Assembly (NCBI RefSeq): GCF_900187375.1 | Contig: NZ_FYEW01000001.1 | Coordinates: forward strand, 2,108,001 to 2,172,000 | DNA from: Hymenobacter gelipurpurascens | GTDB taxonomy: Bacteria; Bacteroidota; Bacteroidia; Cytophagales; Hymenobacteraceae | DNA length: 64,000 nt | Direction of reading: 5' to 3' | Part shown: in pieces, positions 9,092-16,962 of the stretch | Layout of the letters: each line of letters opens with the position of its first letter | Numbering within the stretch: position 1 is the stretch's first letter | The notes under the pieces: generated by a model | What the model saw: the letters and a program-made list of their open reading frames with translations, nothing else | Told to the model about the DNA's origin: nothing | Databases searched by the model: none | Translations under genes and position numbers: made by a program

Positions 9092-9910
9092 CTAGAGCTT
9101 TTCCAGCACCCGCCGGAACAAGGCCGTCAGGCGTGGTTCGGCTACGGCAGCGCACCGCAGGATATCGGCCAGTTCTACCCGCTTTAGCTTGCCGGGCGAG
9201 GCCAGATCAGTAATGACGGACACGGCCAGCACGGGCAGGCTCATTTGCACGGCGGCAATAACCTCGGGTGTGGTGCTCATGCCCACAGCATCGGCCCCAA
9301 TGGTGCGCAGGTAACGGTACTCAGCGGGCGTTTCCAGCATAGGACCCGATAGGCTGGCATACACGCCGCGCCGCATGTACTGGCCTAGGCCTAGTTCCTG
9401 GGCGGCTTCCTCGGCTATCTGGAGCAGGCCCAGGTCGTAGGGCTCCATCATGTCAGGAAAGCGTGGGCCCAGTTCCTCGAAGTTCTGGCCGATGAGCGGG
9501 TTGGTCGGCTGCAGGTTGAGGTGGTCCTCAATCAGCATCAGATCGGAGTACTCGAAGTTAGGATCGAGGCCACCGGCAGCGTTGCTCACGAACAGCTTCT
9601 GAATCCCGAGCAGCTTCATGACGCGCACCGGAAATACCACCTGCTGCATGGTGTAGCCCTCGTAGTAATGGAAGCGGCCGTGCATCACCAATACTCGCTT
9701 GCCCGCTAGGGTTCCGGCCAGCAGCTCGCCGGCGTGGCTTTCTACCGTAGAAACCGGGAAGTGCGGAATATCGGCGTAAGAAAACGTGTGGAGCACTTCC
9801 ACATCCTTCACCAGGGCACCTAGGCCAGTGCCGAGGATAATGCCTACTTCGGGCTGAAAATCTTGGAGGGTTTGGCGGAGAAAATCGGCGGCTTCGCGGA
9901 GTTGCTGCAT
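9092..9910 (-). CDS. punA: Purine nucleoside phosphorylase (inosine/guanosine type)
   Basis: A 272-residue enzyme from the ATG at 9910; a TTG at 9934 would add eight residues and is less likely. Phosphate and base-binding motifs of the trimeric PNP family are present: GIILGTGLGALV near the N-terminus, VMHGRFHYYEGY, LFVSNAAGGLDPNF, then the base-site region with GADAVGMSTTPEV and SVITDLASP. It splits purine ribonucleosides with phosphate into base and ribose-1-phosphate for salvage, in the cytoplasm. Length fits the family. It stands alone between two strong terminators. Confidence 0.93.
   Translation of the reverse strand: MQQLREAADFLRQTLQDFQPEVGIILGTGLGALVKDVEVLHTFSYADIPHFPVSTVESHAGELLAGTLAGKRVLVMHGRFHYYEGYTMQQVVFPVRVMKLLGIQKLFVSNAAGGLDPNFEYSDLMLIEDHLNLQPTNPLIGQNFEELGPRFPDMMEPYDLGLLQIAEEAAQELGLGQYMRRGVYASLSGPMLETPAEYRYLRTIGADAVGMSTTPEVIAAVQMSLPVLAVSVITDLASPGKLKRVELADILRCAAVAEPRLTALFRRVLEKL
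9378..9394. repeat. Example of dense CTAGGCC motif cluster
   Basis: Here GGCCTAGGCCTAG gives overlapping copies of the over-represented heptamer inside the purine nucleoside phosphorylase gene. The decamer GGCCTAGGCC is also found at about 5302, 5977, 9078, 28304, 34345, 48557, 51347, 55843 and 63845. Confidence 0.8.
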
Positions 9911-10041
9911 GCTGGTAGCTATTTGAAAGCGCAAGGTACTACTTCATTCAGAGCTCGGCAGGGAAAAGCGTTTGGGCTGCTAGGCCAGTTGTGCACTGAC
10001 CTGGGCTACAGGCTAGCTTTGCGGCTGCCTTACCGCGAAAC

Positions 10042-10078
10042 AAAAAGGGCTGCCGGCACACTGCCGGCAGCCCTTTTT
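10042..10078 (-). terminator. Intrinsic terminator of sppA with 17-bp perfect stem
   Basis: Arms 10042-10058 and 10062-10078 are perfect complements (A5-GGGCTGCCGGCA) around three bases. On the minus strand it follows the sppA stop at 10093 and ends in a T run. Confidence 0.88.
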
Positions 10079-10092
10079 GTAGGAAGTGATGC

Positions 10093-11853
10093 TTACTGAA
10101 TGTTCATCTCAAAGGGAATGCGGGCTTGTACGCCTTTCATTTCCGAGAGAGTTTTGTACTGCTCGTACATGGGGTACAGCGGGCCCATTTCCTGCTTCAC
10201 AAGAGTCAGGCGGGCTTCCTCGCTGAAGCTGCTGAACACGGCTTCGGCGAAGGACTTCTGGCGGGGCAGCTTCTGAATGCGGTAGTCGCCGTCCTTCAAC
10301 TTGGCGCGGCGGGCCGCAATGCGCAGCGCGTCGTCAAACGAGCCTAACACATCTACCAGGCCACGGGCCTTGGCTTCCGAGCCTGACCACACGCGGCCCG
10401 AGGCCAGGCGGCGCAGACGCTCCACGGGCATATGGCGGCCAGCAGCGGCTTTTGTGGTAAAGTCGGCGTAGATGCGGTTGATTTCGTTCTGGAACTGGCT
10501 TTGCTCGAAGGGTGTGAGGGCGCGCGTGATGGTCGGGAAGTCGGAGAACTTGCCCGTGGTCACGCGGTCCGTCGTCACGCCGAGTTTCTCGCGCAGCATG
10601 GGCTCAATGTTCGGCAACACGCCAAACACCCCAATGCTGCCCGTAATGGTGGTGGGGTGAGCCACAATCGTGTCGCAGCCCATGGCAATGAAGTAGCCGC
10701 CGCTGGCCGCCACATCCGACATGCTGGCAATGACGGGCTTCACTTTCTTGGTCAGCATCACCTCGCGGTAAATGATGTCGGAAGCCAGCGAAGAACCGCC
10801 GGGCGAGTTCACGCGCAGCACTACCGCCTTCACTTTATCATCGAGGCGAGCTTTGCGGATGGCCTCGGCGAAGCGCGTGCTGCCAATGCTGCTGTTGCCG
10901 CCCTTGCCCGTTACAATATCGCCTTCCGCATAAATGACGGCAATGCGGTTGCCGCTGGTTACGTCGTCGTCCTTATCGTCGGCCTTGGAATAGTCGCTCA
11001 GGTTAATCAGGCTGAGCTTTTTGTCTTTCGCCAGACCCAGCTTGCCCTTCATGTAGTCGGTGGCCTGGTCGTAGTAGCCCAGGTTTGTCACGAGGCCGAG
11101 GCGCTTGGCATCATCAGCATTGTGCACCAGCATCGAGTCGGAAATGACTTTCAGGCGGGCCGGAGCCAGCTTGCGCGCCGTCGATACATCGGCGAGCATG
11201 GCGTTGTTGATGGAGTTGAGGAACGACGACGTCTGTAGTCGCGCCGAATCCGACATGTTGGTGCGGAAATACGGCTCTACAGCACTCTTGAACGAGCCCA
11301 CCCGGAAAATCTGCGCCTGCACGCCCAGCTTATCAAACAGGTTTTTGTAGTACATGGTCTCGGAGCTGAGGCCGTTGAACTCCAGCGTGCCCTGGGGGTT
11401 CAGGTACAACTTATCGGCCACGGAAGCCAGGTAGTAGCTTTTTTCCGACTGCGCATCGGTGTACGACACCAAAAACTTGCCCGACTTTTTGAATTCGAGC
11501 AGCTCGTGGCGCACTTCTTCCAGAGAAGCCATGCCGCCCTGCACCAGCTCCAGGTTCAGGAAAATACCCTTGATGTCGTCGTCGTTTTTGGCGCGGCGGA
11601 TGCTGGCCTTCAACTCGTCCAGTCCAATGCTGCTGTTTTGCCCGCCGGTAAAGCCCGAAAACGGGTTGTCAAATTCCCGTTCGGCAATGGGCTTATCCAG
11701 GGTAAGCTCCAGCACCGAGTTGCTGGCCACGGTCACTTCCTTATCTGAGGAGGCCAGGCCTACAATCAGCCCAATCATTAGCAGGAAGCCTATCAAAGCA
11801 AAAAGTATCAGCCCGGTGAAGGTGGCCAGTACGTATTTAAAAAATTGTCTCAT
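10093..11853 (-). CDS. sppA: Signal peptide peptidase SppA, 67K type
   Basis: A 586-residue membrane-anchored serine protease. Residues ~4-35 form one transmembrane helix (FFKYVLATFTGL...). It has the two tandem ClpP-like domains of the long SppA form. The general-base lysine is about K189 in GSFKSAVEPYFR. The nucleophile is about S385 in SDVAASGGYFIAMG, preceded by an oxyanion loop in VNSPGGSS. The lysine sits in the first repeat and the serine in the second, as in E. coli SppA. It degrades signal peptides left in the membrane. Length matches the 67K type. It is a single gene with its own terminator and promoter-like box. Confidence 0.95.
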   Translation of the reverse strand: MRQFFKYVLATFTGLILFALIGFLLMIGLIVGLASSDKEVTVASNSVLELTLDKPIAEREFDNPFSGFTGGQNSSIGLDELKASIRRAKNDDDIKGIFLNLELVQGGMASLEEVRHELLEFKKSGKFLVSYTDAQSEKSYYLASVADKLYLNPQGTLEFNGLSSETMYYKNLFDKLGVQAQIFRVGSFKSAVEPYFRTNMSDSARLQTSSFLNSINNAMLADVSTARKLAPARLKVISDSMLVHNADDAKRLGLVTNLGYYDQATDYMKGKLGLAKDKKLSLINLSDYSKADDKDDDVTSGNRIAVIYAEGDIVTGKGGNSSIGSTRFAEAIRKARLDDKVKAVVLRVNSPGGSSLASDIIYREVMLTKKVKPVIASMSDVAASGGYFIAMGCDTIVAHPTTITGSIGVFGVLPNIEPMLREKLGVTTDRVTTGKFSDFPTITRALTPFEQSQFQNEINRIYADFTTKAAAGRHMPVERLRRLASGRVWSGSEAKARGLVDVLGSFDDALRIAARRAKLKDGDYRIQKLPRQKSFAEAVFSSFSEEARLTLVKQEMGPLYPMYEQYKTLSEMKGVQARIPFEMNIQ

Positions 11854-11887
11854 CGCAAAAAGTAAAAAAGCGCGTTTGGTCTCTTAA

Positions 11888-11895
11888 CAAATGTA
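11888..11895 (-). promoter_or_regulatory. Probable -7 box TACATTTG for sppA
   Basis: On the minus strand the bases read TACATTTG, matching TAnnTTTG, 35 bases before the sppA start. No clear -33 TTTG is seen at the expected distance. Confidence 0.4.
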
Positions 11896-12033
11896 GAGGC
11901 TTTTAAAGCGCCTCGCCGGGTATTCAACCAACCGGCGTGTTTGTGGCCTAAACGAGGTGAAATAGCCCGTTTGTGAAGTGTGCAATCGATAAACTAAATA
12001 AGCACCTCATCCTTGGTCTAGCGTCCGCACGCC

Positions 12034-12060
12034 AGATGCTTCAACTGCGCTCAGCATGGC
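12034..12060. repeat. Lone half-copy of intergenic inverted repeat (family 2)
   Basis: Twenty-seven bases beginning AGATGCTTCAACTGCGCTC match the right arm of the full element at 24489-24586 at 25 positions. There is no partner arm nearby, so it looks like a decayed or half element. It is the only recognisable feature in the 256-base gap between sppA and rarA. Confidence 0.65.
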
Positions 12061-12109
12061 AGTATTTTGGTTTACCACACACCCCCTAGGCCACCTCATC
12101 ATTTCACCG

Positions 12110-13450
12110 CTAGTACCCGTACTTCTCGCCCCAAAGGTGGCGCAGGCGTTCCTGGGCTTTAGTTTCGGCGGGGTTGTGGCCAGGATGGTAGAACACGCGG
12201 CCGCTGAGTTGCTCGGGCATAAACTCCTGGTAGGCGAAGTTGCCCTCGTAGTCGTGGGAGTACATGTACTGGTCGCCGTAGCCTAGCTCCTCCATGAGCT
12301 TGGTGGGCGCGTTGCGGAGCGCAATAGGCACGGGCTGCACGCCTTGCTGCCGCACCAAGGCCCGCGCCTCCCGGATGGCTTTGTAGCTGGCGTTGCTCTT
12401 AGGCGAGGTGGCGAGGTATACCACCGTCTGGCCCAGAATAATATCCGACTCCGGCATGCCAATAACCGTAACGGCCTGGAAGCAGCTTTGCGCCAGAATA
12501 AGCGCATTGGGGTTAGCCAAACCTACATCTTCGGAAGCCAGAATGAGCAGACGGCGGGCAATGAACTTCACATCTTCGCCGCCTTCCAGCATCACGGCCA
12601 GGTAGTACAGCGCCGCATTGGGGTCGGAGCCTCGGATGCTCTTGATGAAGGCCGAAATGACATCGTAGTGCATTTCGCCGCCTTTGTCGTAGCGGGCGAG
12701 GTGCTGCTGGGCCAGCTGCTGCACGCCTTCGTTGGTGATGACGATTTCGCCGGTTTTGGGGTCGGGCCGGCTGGCTTCCACCACAATATCCAGCAGGTTA
12801 AGGAGCTTGCGCGCATCACCACCGGATATCATGAGCAGGGCGCCATAGTCGGCTACGCGCACCTTTTTCTGCTTCAAAATTTCGTCCTCGGCCAGCGCTT
12901 TGTCTACTAGGCCAGTCAAGACTTCCTTGCTGAGCGGCTCCAGCACATATACCTGCGCCCGGCTTAGTACGGCCGGAATCACCTCAAACGAGGGGTTCTC
13001 GGTGGTGGCCCCAATCAGCGTGACAATCCCCTGCTCCACTGCTCCCAGCAGCGCATCCTGCTGCGACTTGCTGAAGCGGTGAATTTCATCAATGAAGAGC
13101 ACCGTGCCACGCTGGCGCTTGGCTTTCTCGATTACTTCGCGCACATCTTTTACGCCCGCATTCACGGCGCTCAGGGAGGCGAAAGGCTGGCCTAGCTCCT
13201 GGGCCAGCAGGTTGGCGAGCGTAGTTTTGCCCACGCCCGGCGGGCCCCACAGAATCAGGCTGGGCAGGCGGCCCGCTGCCAGATAGCGCCGCAGCACGCC
13301 TTCGGGCCCGATGAGGTGCTTTTGCCCGGCGTATTCATCCAGGGTGCGTGGGCGCATGCGCTCGGCCAGCGGCGCACCCGGCCGAGGCACGTAGGCCTGT
13401 GGCTGTGAGGAAGGTGTTGGGTCAGAATCGAAAAGAGAGCCGGTTGACAT
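12110..13450 (-). CDS. rarA: Replication-associated recombination protein A (AAA+ ATPase)
   Basis: A 446-residue RarA/MgsA, the bacterial WRNIP1 homologue. Walker A GPPGVGKT is at residues 69-76, Walker B LFIDEIHRFSK at about 118-128, sensor 1 in LIGATTENPSF and an arginine-finger region in VLSRAQVYVLEPLS. The C-terminal oligomerisation domain is present (MHYDVISAFIKSIRGSDPNAALYYLA; ILASEDVGLANP). It acts at stalled replication forks. Size is normal. Its -7 box lies only 20 bases before the ATG and it is divergent from the EamA transporter. Confidence 0.96.
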   Translation of the reverse strand: MSTGSLFDSDPTPSSQPQAYVPRPGAPLAERMRPRTLDEYAGQKHLIGPEGVLRRYLAAGRLPSLILWGPPGVGKTTLANLLAQELGQPFASLSAVNAGVKDVREVIEKAKRQRGTVLFIDEIHRFSKSQQDALLGAVEQGIVTLIGATTENPSFEVIPAVLSRAQVYVLEPLSKEVLTGLVDKALAEDEILKQKKVRVADYGALLMISGGDARKLLNLLDIVVEASRPDPKTGEIVITNEGVQQLAQQHLARYDKGGEMHYDVISAFIKSIRGSDPNAALYYLAVMLEGGEDVKFIARRLLILASEDVGLANPNALILAQSCFQAVTVIGMPESDIILGQTVVYLATSPKSNASYKAIREARALVRQQGVQPVPIALRNAPTKLMEELGYGDQYMYSHDYEGNFAYQEFMPEQLSGRVFYHPGHNPAETKAQERLRHLWGEKYGY

Positions 13451-13469
13451 AGCGAGGGGAAGTGTAGGG

Positions 13470-13477
13470 CAAAGGTA
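13470..13477 (-). promoter_or_regulatory. -7 box TACCTTTG for rarA
   Basis: An exact TAnnTTTG match on the minus strand, 20 bases upstream of the rarA ATG, which implies a leader of only about 10-15 bases. Confidence 0.55.
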
Positions 13478-13565
13478 GCGTAGGCCGGGGGTGGGGTCTA
13501 CTGCAGAAAATCGTTTTACGAAACGCGAAGCAGAAGCAACCCACGGGGAGCTACCTTTACTGGGA

Positions 13566-14507
13566 ATGAAAAATGCTATACGAGTTCACGCGGCCTTGTT
13601 TGTGGTGTCCCTGATTTATGCGGCCAACTACAGCATTTCCAAGGATGTGATGCCGCGCTACATGGGGCCGTTTGGGCTGGTTTTGCTGCGAATTGTGGGG
13701 GCGGCGCTGTTCTTTGGCATCGTGAGCCGCATCGTGGCACCCCACGACCGTATTGCGGGCCGCGCCGATAATCTGCGGGCCATTGCGTGTGGCCTGCTGG
13801 GCATTGGCCTGAACCAGCTGCTGTTCTTCTCAGGCCTTAACCTCACCTCACCCATCAATGCTTCGCTTATCCAAACTGTGGCGCCCATCGTGACGGTATT
13901 AGCCTCGGTGGTGCTGCTGGGCGAGCGGCTGACGCTGCCGCGATTGTTAGGGATAGGCCTAGCGGGCGTAGGGGCAGCGCTTATTATACTAGGCCGGGGC
14001 CACGGAGCCACCGCCGCGCCGGGCCAGGACACGATGCTCGGTAACTTGTATATCCTGCTCAATGCCACGGCGTTTGGCGTGTACCTGGTGATTGTGATGC
14101 CCCTGATGCGCAAATACCACCCATTTACGGTGCTGGCGCGCATATTTCTGGTGGGCGCGGTGCTGGCGGTGCCGGCCGGCTGGCAGCAAGTGCAGGCGCC
14201 CGATTATGCCAGCTTCCCGCCCGGCATTTGGGCCGCCATTGTGTACATGGTAGTGTGCCTGACGATTATGGCCTACCTGCTGAACAACTGGGCACTGAAA
14301 TACGCCTCGCCTTCCCTGCTGGGGGCTTACATCTACCTGCAGCCGGCGCTGGCAGTGCTTATCGCCGTGAGCCTGGGTAAAGACACGCTTACCACAGCCA
14401 AGGCACTGCAGGCTCTGCTGATTTTCGGGGGTGTATTTCTGGTCAGCCGGAAGCCTAAAACCCAGCTCGCGGCAGAAGCCATACCGCTGGAAGCCGTGCA
14501 GGATTAG
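13566..14507 (+). CDS. EamA/DMT-superfamily membrane transporter
   Basis: From ATG 13566 the product has 313 residues with about ten hydrophobic helices in two EamA repeats (for example YAANYSISKDVMPRYMGPFG; LLGERLTLPRLLGIGLAGVG; then IAYLLNNWALKYASPSLLG-like second half). A GTG at 13491 would prepend 25 hydrophilic residues without homologous look and overlaps the promoter zone, so it was rejected. Members export amino acids, metabolites or nucleotide sugars across the inner membrane; the substrate is not predictable. A TACCTTTA box at 13552-13559 ends only six bases before the ATG, suggesting a very short or absent leader. It is divergent from rarA. Confidence 0.9.
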   Translation: MKNAIRVHAALFVVSLIYAANYSISKDVMPRYMGPFGLVLLRIVGAALFFGIVSRIVAPHDRIAGRADNLRAIACGLLGIGLNQLLFFSGLNLTSPINASLIQTVAPIVTVLASVVLLGERLTLPRLLGIGLAGVGAALIILGRGHGATAAPGQDTMLGNLYILLNATAFGVYLVIVMPLMRKYHPFTVLARIFLVGAVLAVPAGWQQVQAPDYASFPPGIWAAIVYMVVCLTIMAYLLNNWALKYASPSLLGAYIYLQPALAVLIAVSLGKDTLTTAKALQALLIFGGVFLVSRKPKTQLAAEAIPLEAVQD

Positions 14508-14666
14508 TGGCCTAGCTGACCCTTGCGCTTGCGAATGAACGGGTTTGCTGACTAGCTTACGCTTGTTTAGTGCCGCCTTGCAACGGTAGGCCACTCTTGG
14601 TGTCTTAAGAGGCACACCCTGGTTTTCTACACCCTTCTACTTCCCATTTCCCCCTTCCCTTTTTAC

Positions 14667-16838
14667 ATGCTACAACACACAGTACGCCGTCTCGGAATGG
14701 TCGCCTTCCTGCTGCTGGCCGGAACCGCCACCGTGCAGGCACAAGTTGGCCCCGGCACGCAGTGGACCAAAGATGGCTACGGCTACATGAGCACGAAGAA
14801 CGACGAAATCGTGCAGCTCGACGCCCGCGACCCCAGCAAGTCCGTCACGCTCATCAGCAAAGCTCAGCTGACGCCCGTAGGCCAGTCGGCACCGCTGAAG
14901 GTGCGGCGCTTTGCCTTCTCCGACAACGGCCGTCAGGTGCTGCTCAATACCAACACTAAGAAAGTATGGCGCTACGATACGCGCGGCGACTACTGGGTGT
15001 ACAACCTCGATGGCAACAAGCTGACGCAGTTGGGCAAAGGTCGCCCGGAGTCGTCGCTGATGTTCGCCAAATTCTCGCCCGATGGCAGCAAGGTGGCCTA
15101 CGTGAGCGAGCACAACCTCTATGTAGAAAACCTGGCCGACAACACCATCACGCCACTCACTACGGATGGCACCACAGGCCTCATCAATGGCACCTTCGAT
15201 TGGGTGTATGAAGAAGAGCTGGATTGCCGCGACGGTTTCCGCTGGAGCCCCGATGGCCAGAAACTGGCCTACTGGCAGCTCGACGCCACCAAGACGCGCA
15301 ACTACCTGATGCTGAACACTACGGATGCGCTGTACCCATTCACAGTGCCCGTGGAGTACCCCGTAGTAGGCGAAGACCCCAGCCGCTGCCGCATTGGCGT
15401 AGTGCCGGTCGCGGGCGGTGCTACCAAGTGGATGGATGTGCCCGGCGACGCTGTGCAGCACTACATTCCGCGCATGGAGTGGGCCGGCGCCAACGAGCTG
15501 ATTCTGCAGCAGCTGAACCGGCGGCAGAACGAGAGCAAGCTGATGTTGGCTACTGCCGCTACCGGTGCTGTACGCCCCGTTTACAGCGAAACCGACAAGG
15601 CCTGGATTGACGCTAAAGACGGTGCCGTGGGCTGGAACTGGATTGATGGTGGCAAGAGTTTCGTGTGGTCGAGCGAAAAAGATGGCTGGCGCCACCTCTA
15701 CAACGTAGACCGCAAAGGCAAAGCCACGCTCCTGACCAAAGGCGACTACGACGTTATCAGCCTGGAAAATATCAACGAGAAGGAAGGCAAGATTTACTTC
15801 ATGGCCTCCCCCACCAATGCCACCCAGACCTACCTGTATCAGGTGCCGCTGAAGGGCGGCAAGGCCGTACGCGTGACGCCTCAGAACCTGGCCGGCTCGC
15901 ACAGCTACGATGTTTCGCCTAACGGCAAGATTGCCTTGCACAACTACTCCAGCGCAGCCGTGTACCCTGTTTCTGACGTCGTATCGTTGCCCGCGCACCA
16001 GCGCCTCAACGGCGGCGAAACGCCTGAGCAAGCCAAGAGCATGAAGATGCCCAAGGTGGAATTCTTCCAGGTGAAAACCGCCGATGGCGTGACGCTGGAT
16101 GGCTGGATGATAAAGCCCAACAACTTCGACCCCGCCAAGAAATACCCCATTGTGTTCTATGTGTACGGCGAGCCAGCCAGCCAGACGGTTACGGACCGCT
16201 TCGGCACGGGCTTCAACCGCCTCTACCAGGGCAACATGGCCGAGGATGGCTACATCTACGCCTCTCTGGAAAACCGAGGTGCTCCGGCGCCGCGCGGCCG
16301 CGAGTTCCGCAAGGCCATCTACCACAACATCGGCAGCCTCAACATCCGCGACCAGGCCATGGGCGCGAAGGAAGTCCTGAAAAACAGCTTCGTAGATACC
16401 AGCCGCGTGGCGGTGTGGGGCTGGAGCGGCGGTGGCTCTTCTACCCTCAGCCTGCTGTTCCAATACCCCCAGATCTATAAAACGGGCATCTCCATTGCGG
16501 CCGTCGACAACCAGCTCAACTACGACAACATCTACCAGGAGCGCTACATGGGTCTCGTGCCCGAAGACAAGCACTACTTCGTGGATAACTCGCCGCTGGC
16601 CCACGCCAAAAACCTGCGCGGCAACCTGCTGCTCATCCACGGCACCGGCGACGACAACGTGCACTACAACAACGCCGAGCAGATGATTAATGAGCTGGTG
16701 AAAAACAACAAAACCTTCCAGCTGATGGCCTACCCCAACCGGACCCATGGCATCTCGGAAGGCGAAGGCACCAGCCGCCATTTGGCCGCCACCTACACCA
16801 AGTTCCTGAAGGAAAACTGCCCTCCCGGCGCCCGATAG
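14667..16838 (+). CDS. Dipeptidyl-peptidase IV family serine protease (S9B)
   Basis: A 723-residue secreted protease with signal peptide (LGMVAFLLLAGTATVQAQ). The N-terminal two-thirds is the eight-blade propeller, including the double-Glu substrate anchor in DWVYEEELDCRDGFRW. The C-terminal alpha/beta hydrolase domain has the nucleophile in WGWSGGGSS (about S586), the acid in GTGDDNVHYNN (about D661) and the base in NRTHGISEG (about H693). It removes Xaa-Pro dipeptides from peptides in the periplasm, helping use of proline-rich peptides. Length matches bacterial DPP IV. It is monocistronic and shares a terminator with the next, converging gene. Confidence 0.95.
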   Translation: MLQHTVRRLGMVAFLLLAGTATVQAQVGPGTQWTKDGYGYMSTKNDEIVQLDARDPSKSVTLISKAQLTPVGQSAPLKVRRFAFSDNGRQVLLNTNTKKVWRYDTRGDYWVYNLDGNKLTQLGKGRPESSLMFAKFSPDGSKVAYVSEHNLYVENLADNTITPLTTDGTTGLINGTFDWVYEEELDCRDGFRWSPDGQKLAYWQLDATKTRNYLMLNTTDALYPFTVPVEYPVVGEDPSRCRIGVVPVAGGATKWMDVPGDAVQHYIPRMEWAGANELILQQLNRRQNESKLMLATAATGAVRPVYSETDKAWIDAKDGAVGWNWIDGGKSFVWSSEKDGWRHLYNVDRKGKATLLTKGDYDVISLENINEKEGKIYFMASPTNATQTYLYQVPLKGGKAVRVTPQNLAGSHSYDVSPNGKIALHNYSSAAVYPVSDVVSLPAHQRLNGGETPEQAKSMKMPKVEFFQVKTADGVTLDGWMIKPNNFDPAKKYPIVFYVYGEPASQTVTDRFGTGFNRLYQGNMAEDGYIYASLENRGAPAPRGREFRKAIYHNIGSLNIRDQAMGAKEVLKNSFVDTSRVAVWGWSGGGSSTLSLLFQYPQIYKTGISIAAVDNQLNYDNIYQERYMGLVPEDKHYFVDNSPLAHAKNLRGNLLLIHGTGDDNVHYNNAEQMINELVKNNKTFQLMAYPNRTHGISEGEGTSRHLAATYTKFLKENCPPGAR

Positions 16839-16864
16839 GCCTAGCAAGTAAGAGAGCATACGAG

Positions 16865-16897
16865 AAGAGGCCTAGCAAATCTGCTAGGCCTCTTTTG
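16865..16897. terminator. Bidirectional terminator built from the CTAGGCC motif
   Basis: Perfect 13-bp arms AAGAGGCCTAGCA (16865-16877) and TGCTAGGCCTCTT (16882-16894) with a 4-base loop, followed by T. It lies between two converging genes. Each arm contains the over-represented GGCCTAG heptamer. Confidence 0.85.
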
Positions 16898-16962
16898 TTT
16901 ACCCCAGCTGTTATTCCGAGGGGAGCCGGCTCCGGCAATGAGGGCTACCCGGTCTTTTAGTT

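Noticed and set aside
10432..11238. Plus-strand frame of 268 codons within sppA
   Set aside because: Antisense to a well-conserved gene; composition rich in His, Val and Ala with no motif.
12344..12910. Plus-strand frame of 188 codons within rarA
   Set aside because: Antisense shadow of rarA, which has intact Walker motifs.
14670..16859. A 729-codon open frame on the minus strand antisense to the DPP IV gene
   Set aside because: It covers the whole DPP IV gene in mirror. The protein is Val/Ala/His/Gln-rich without domains, as expected from reading high-GC codons backwards. DPP IV has all catalytic motifs.
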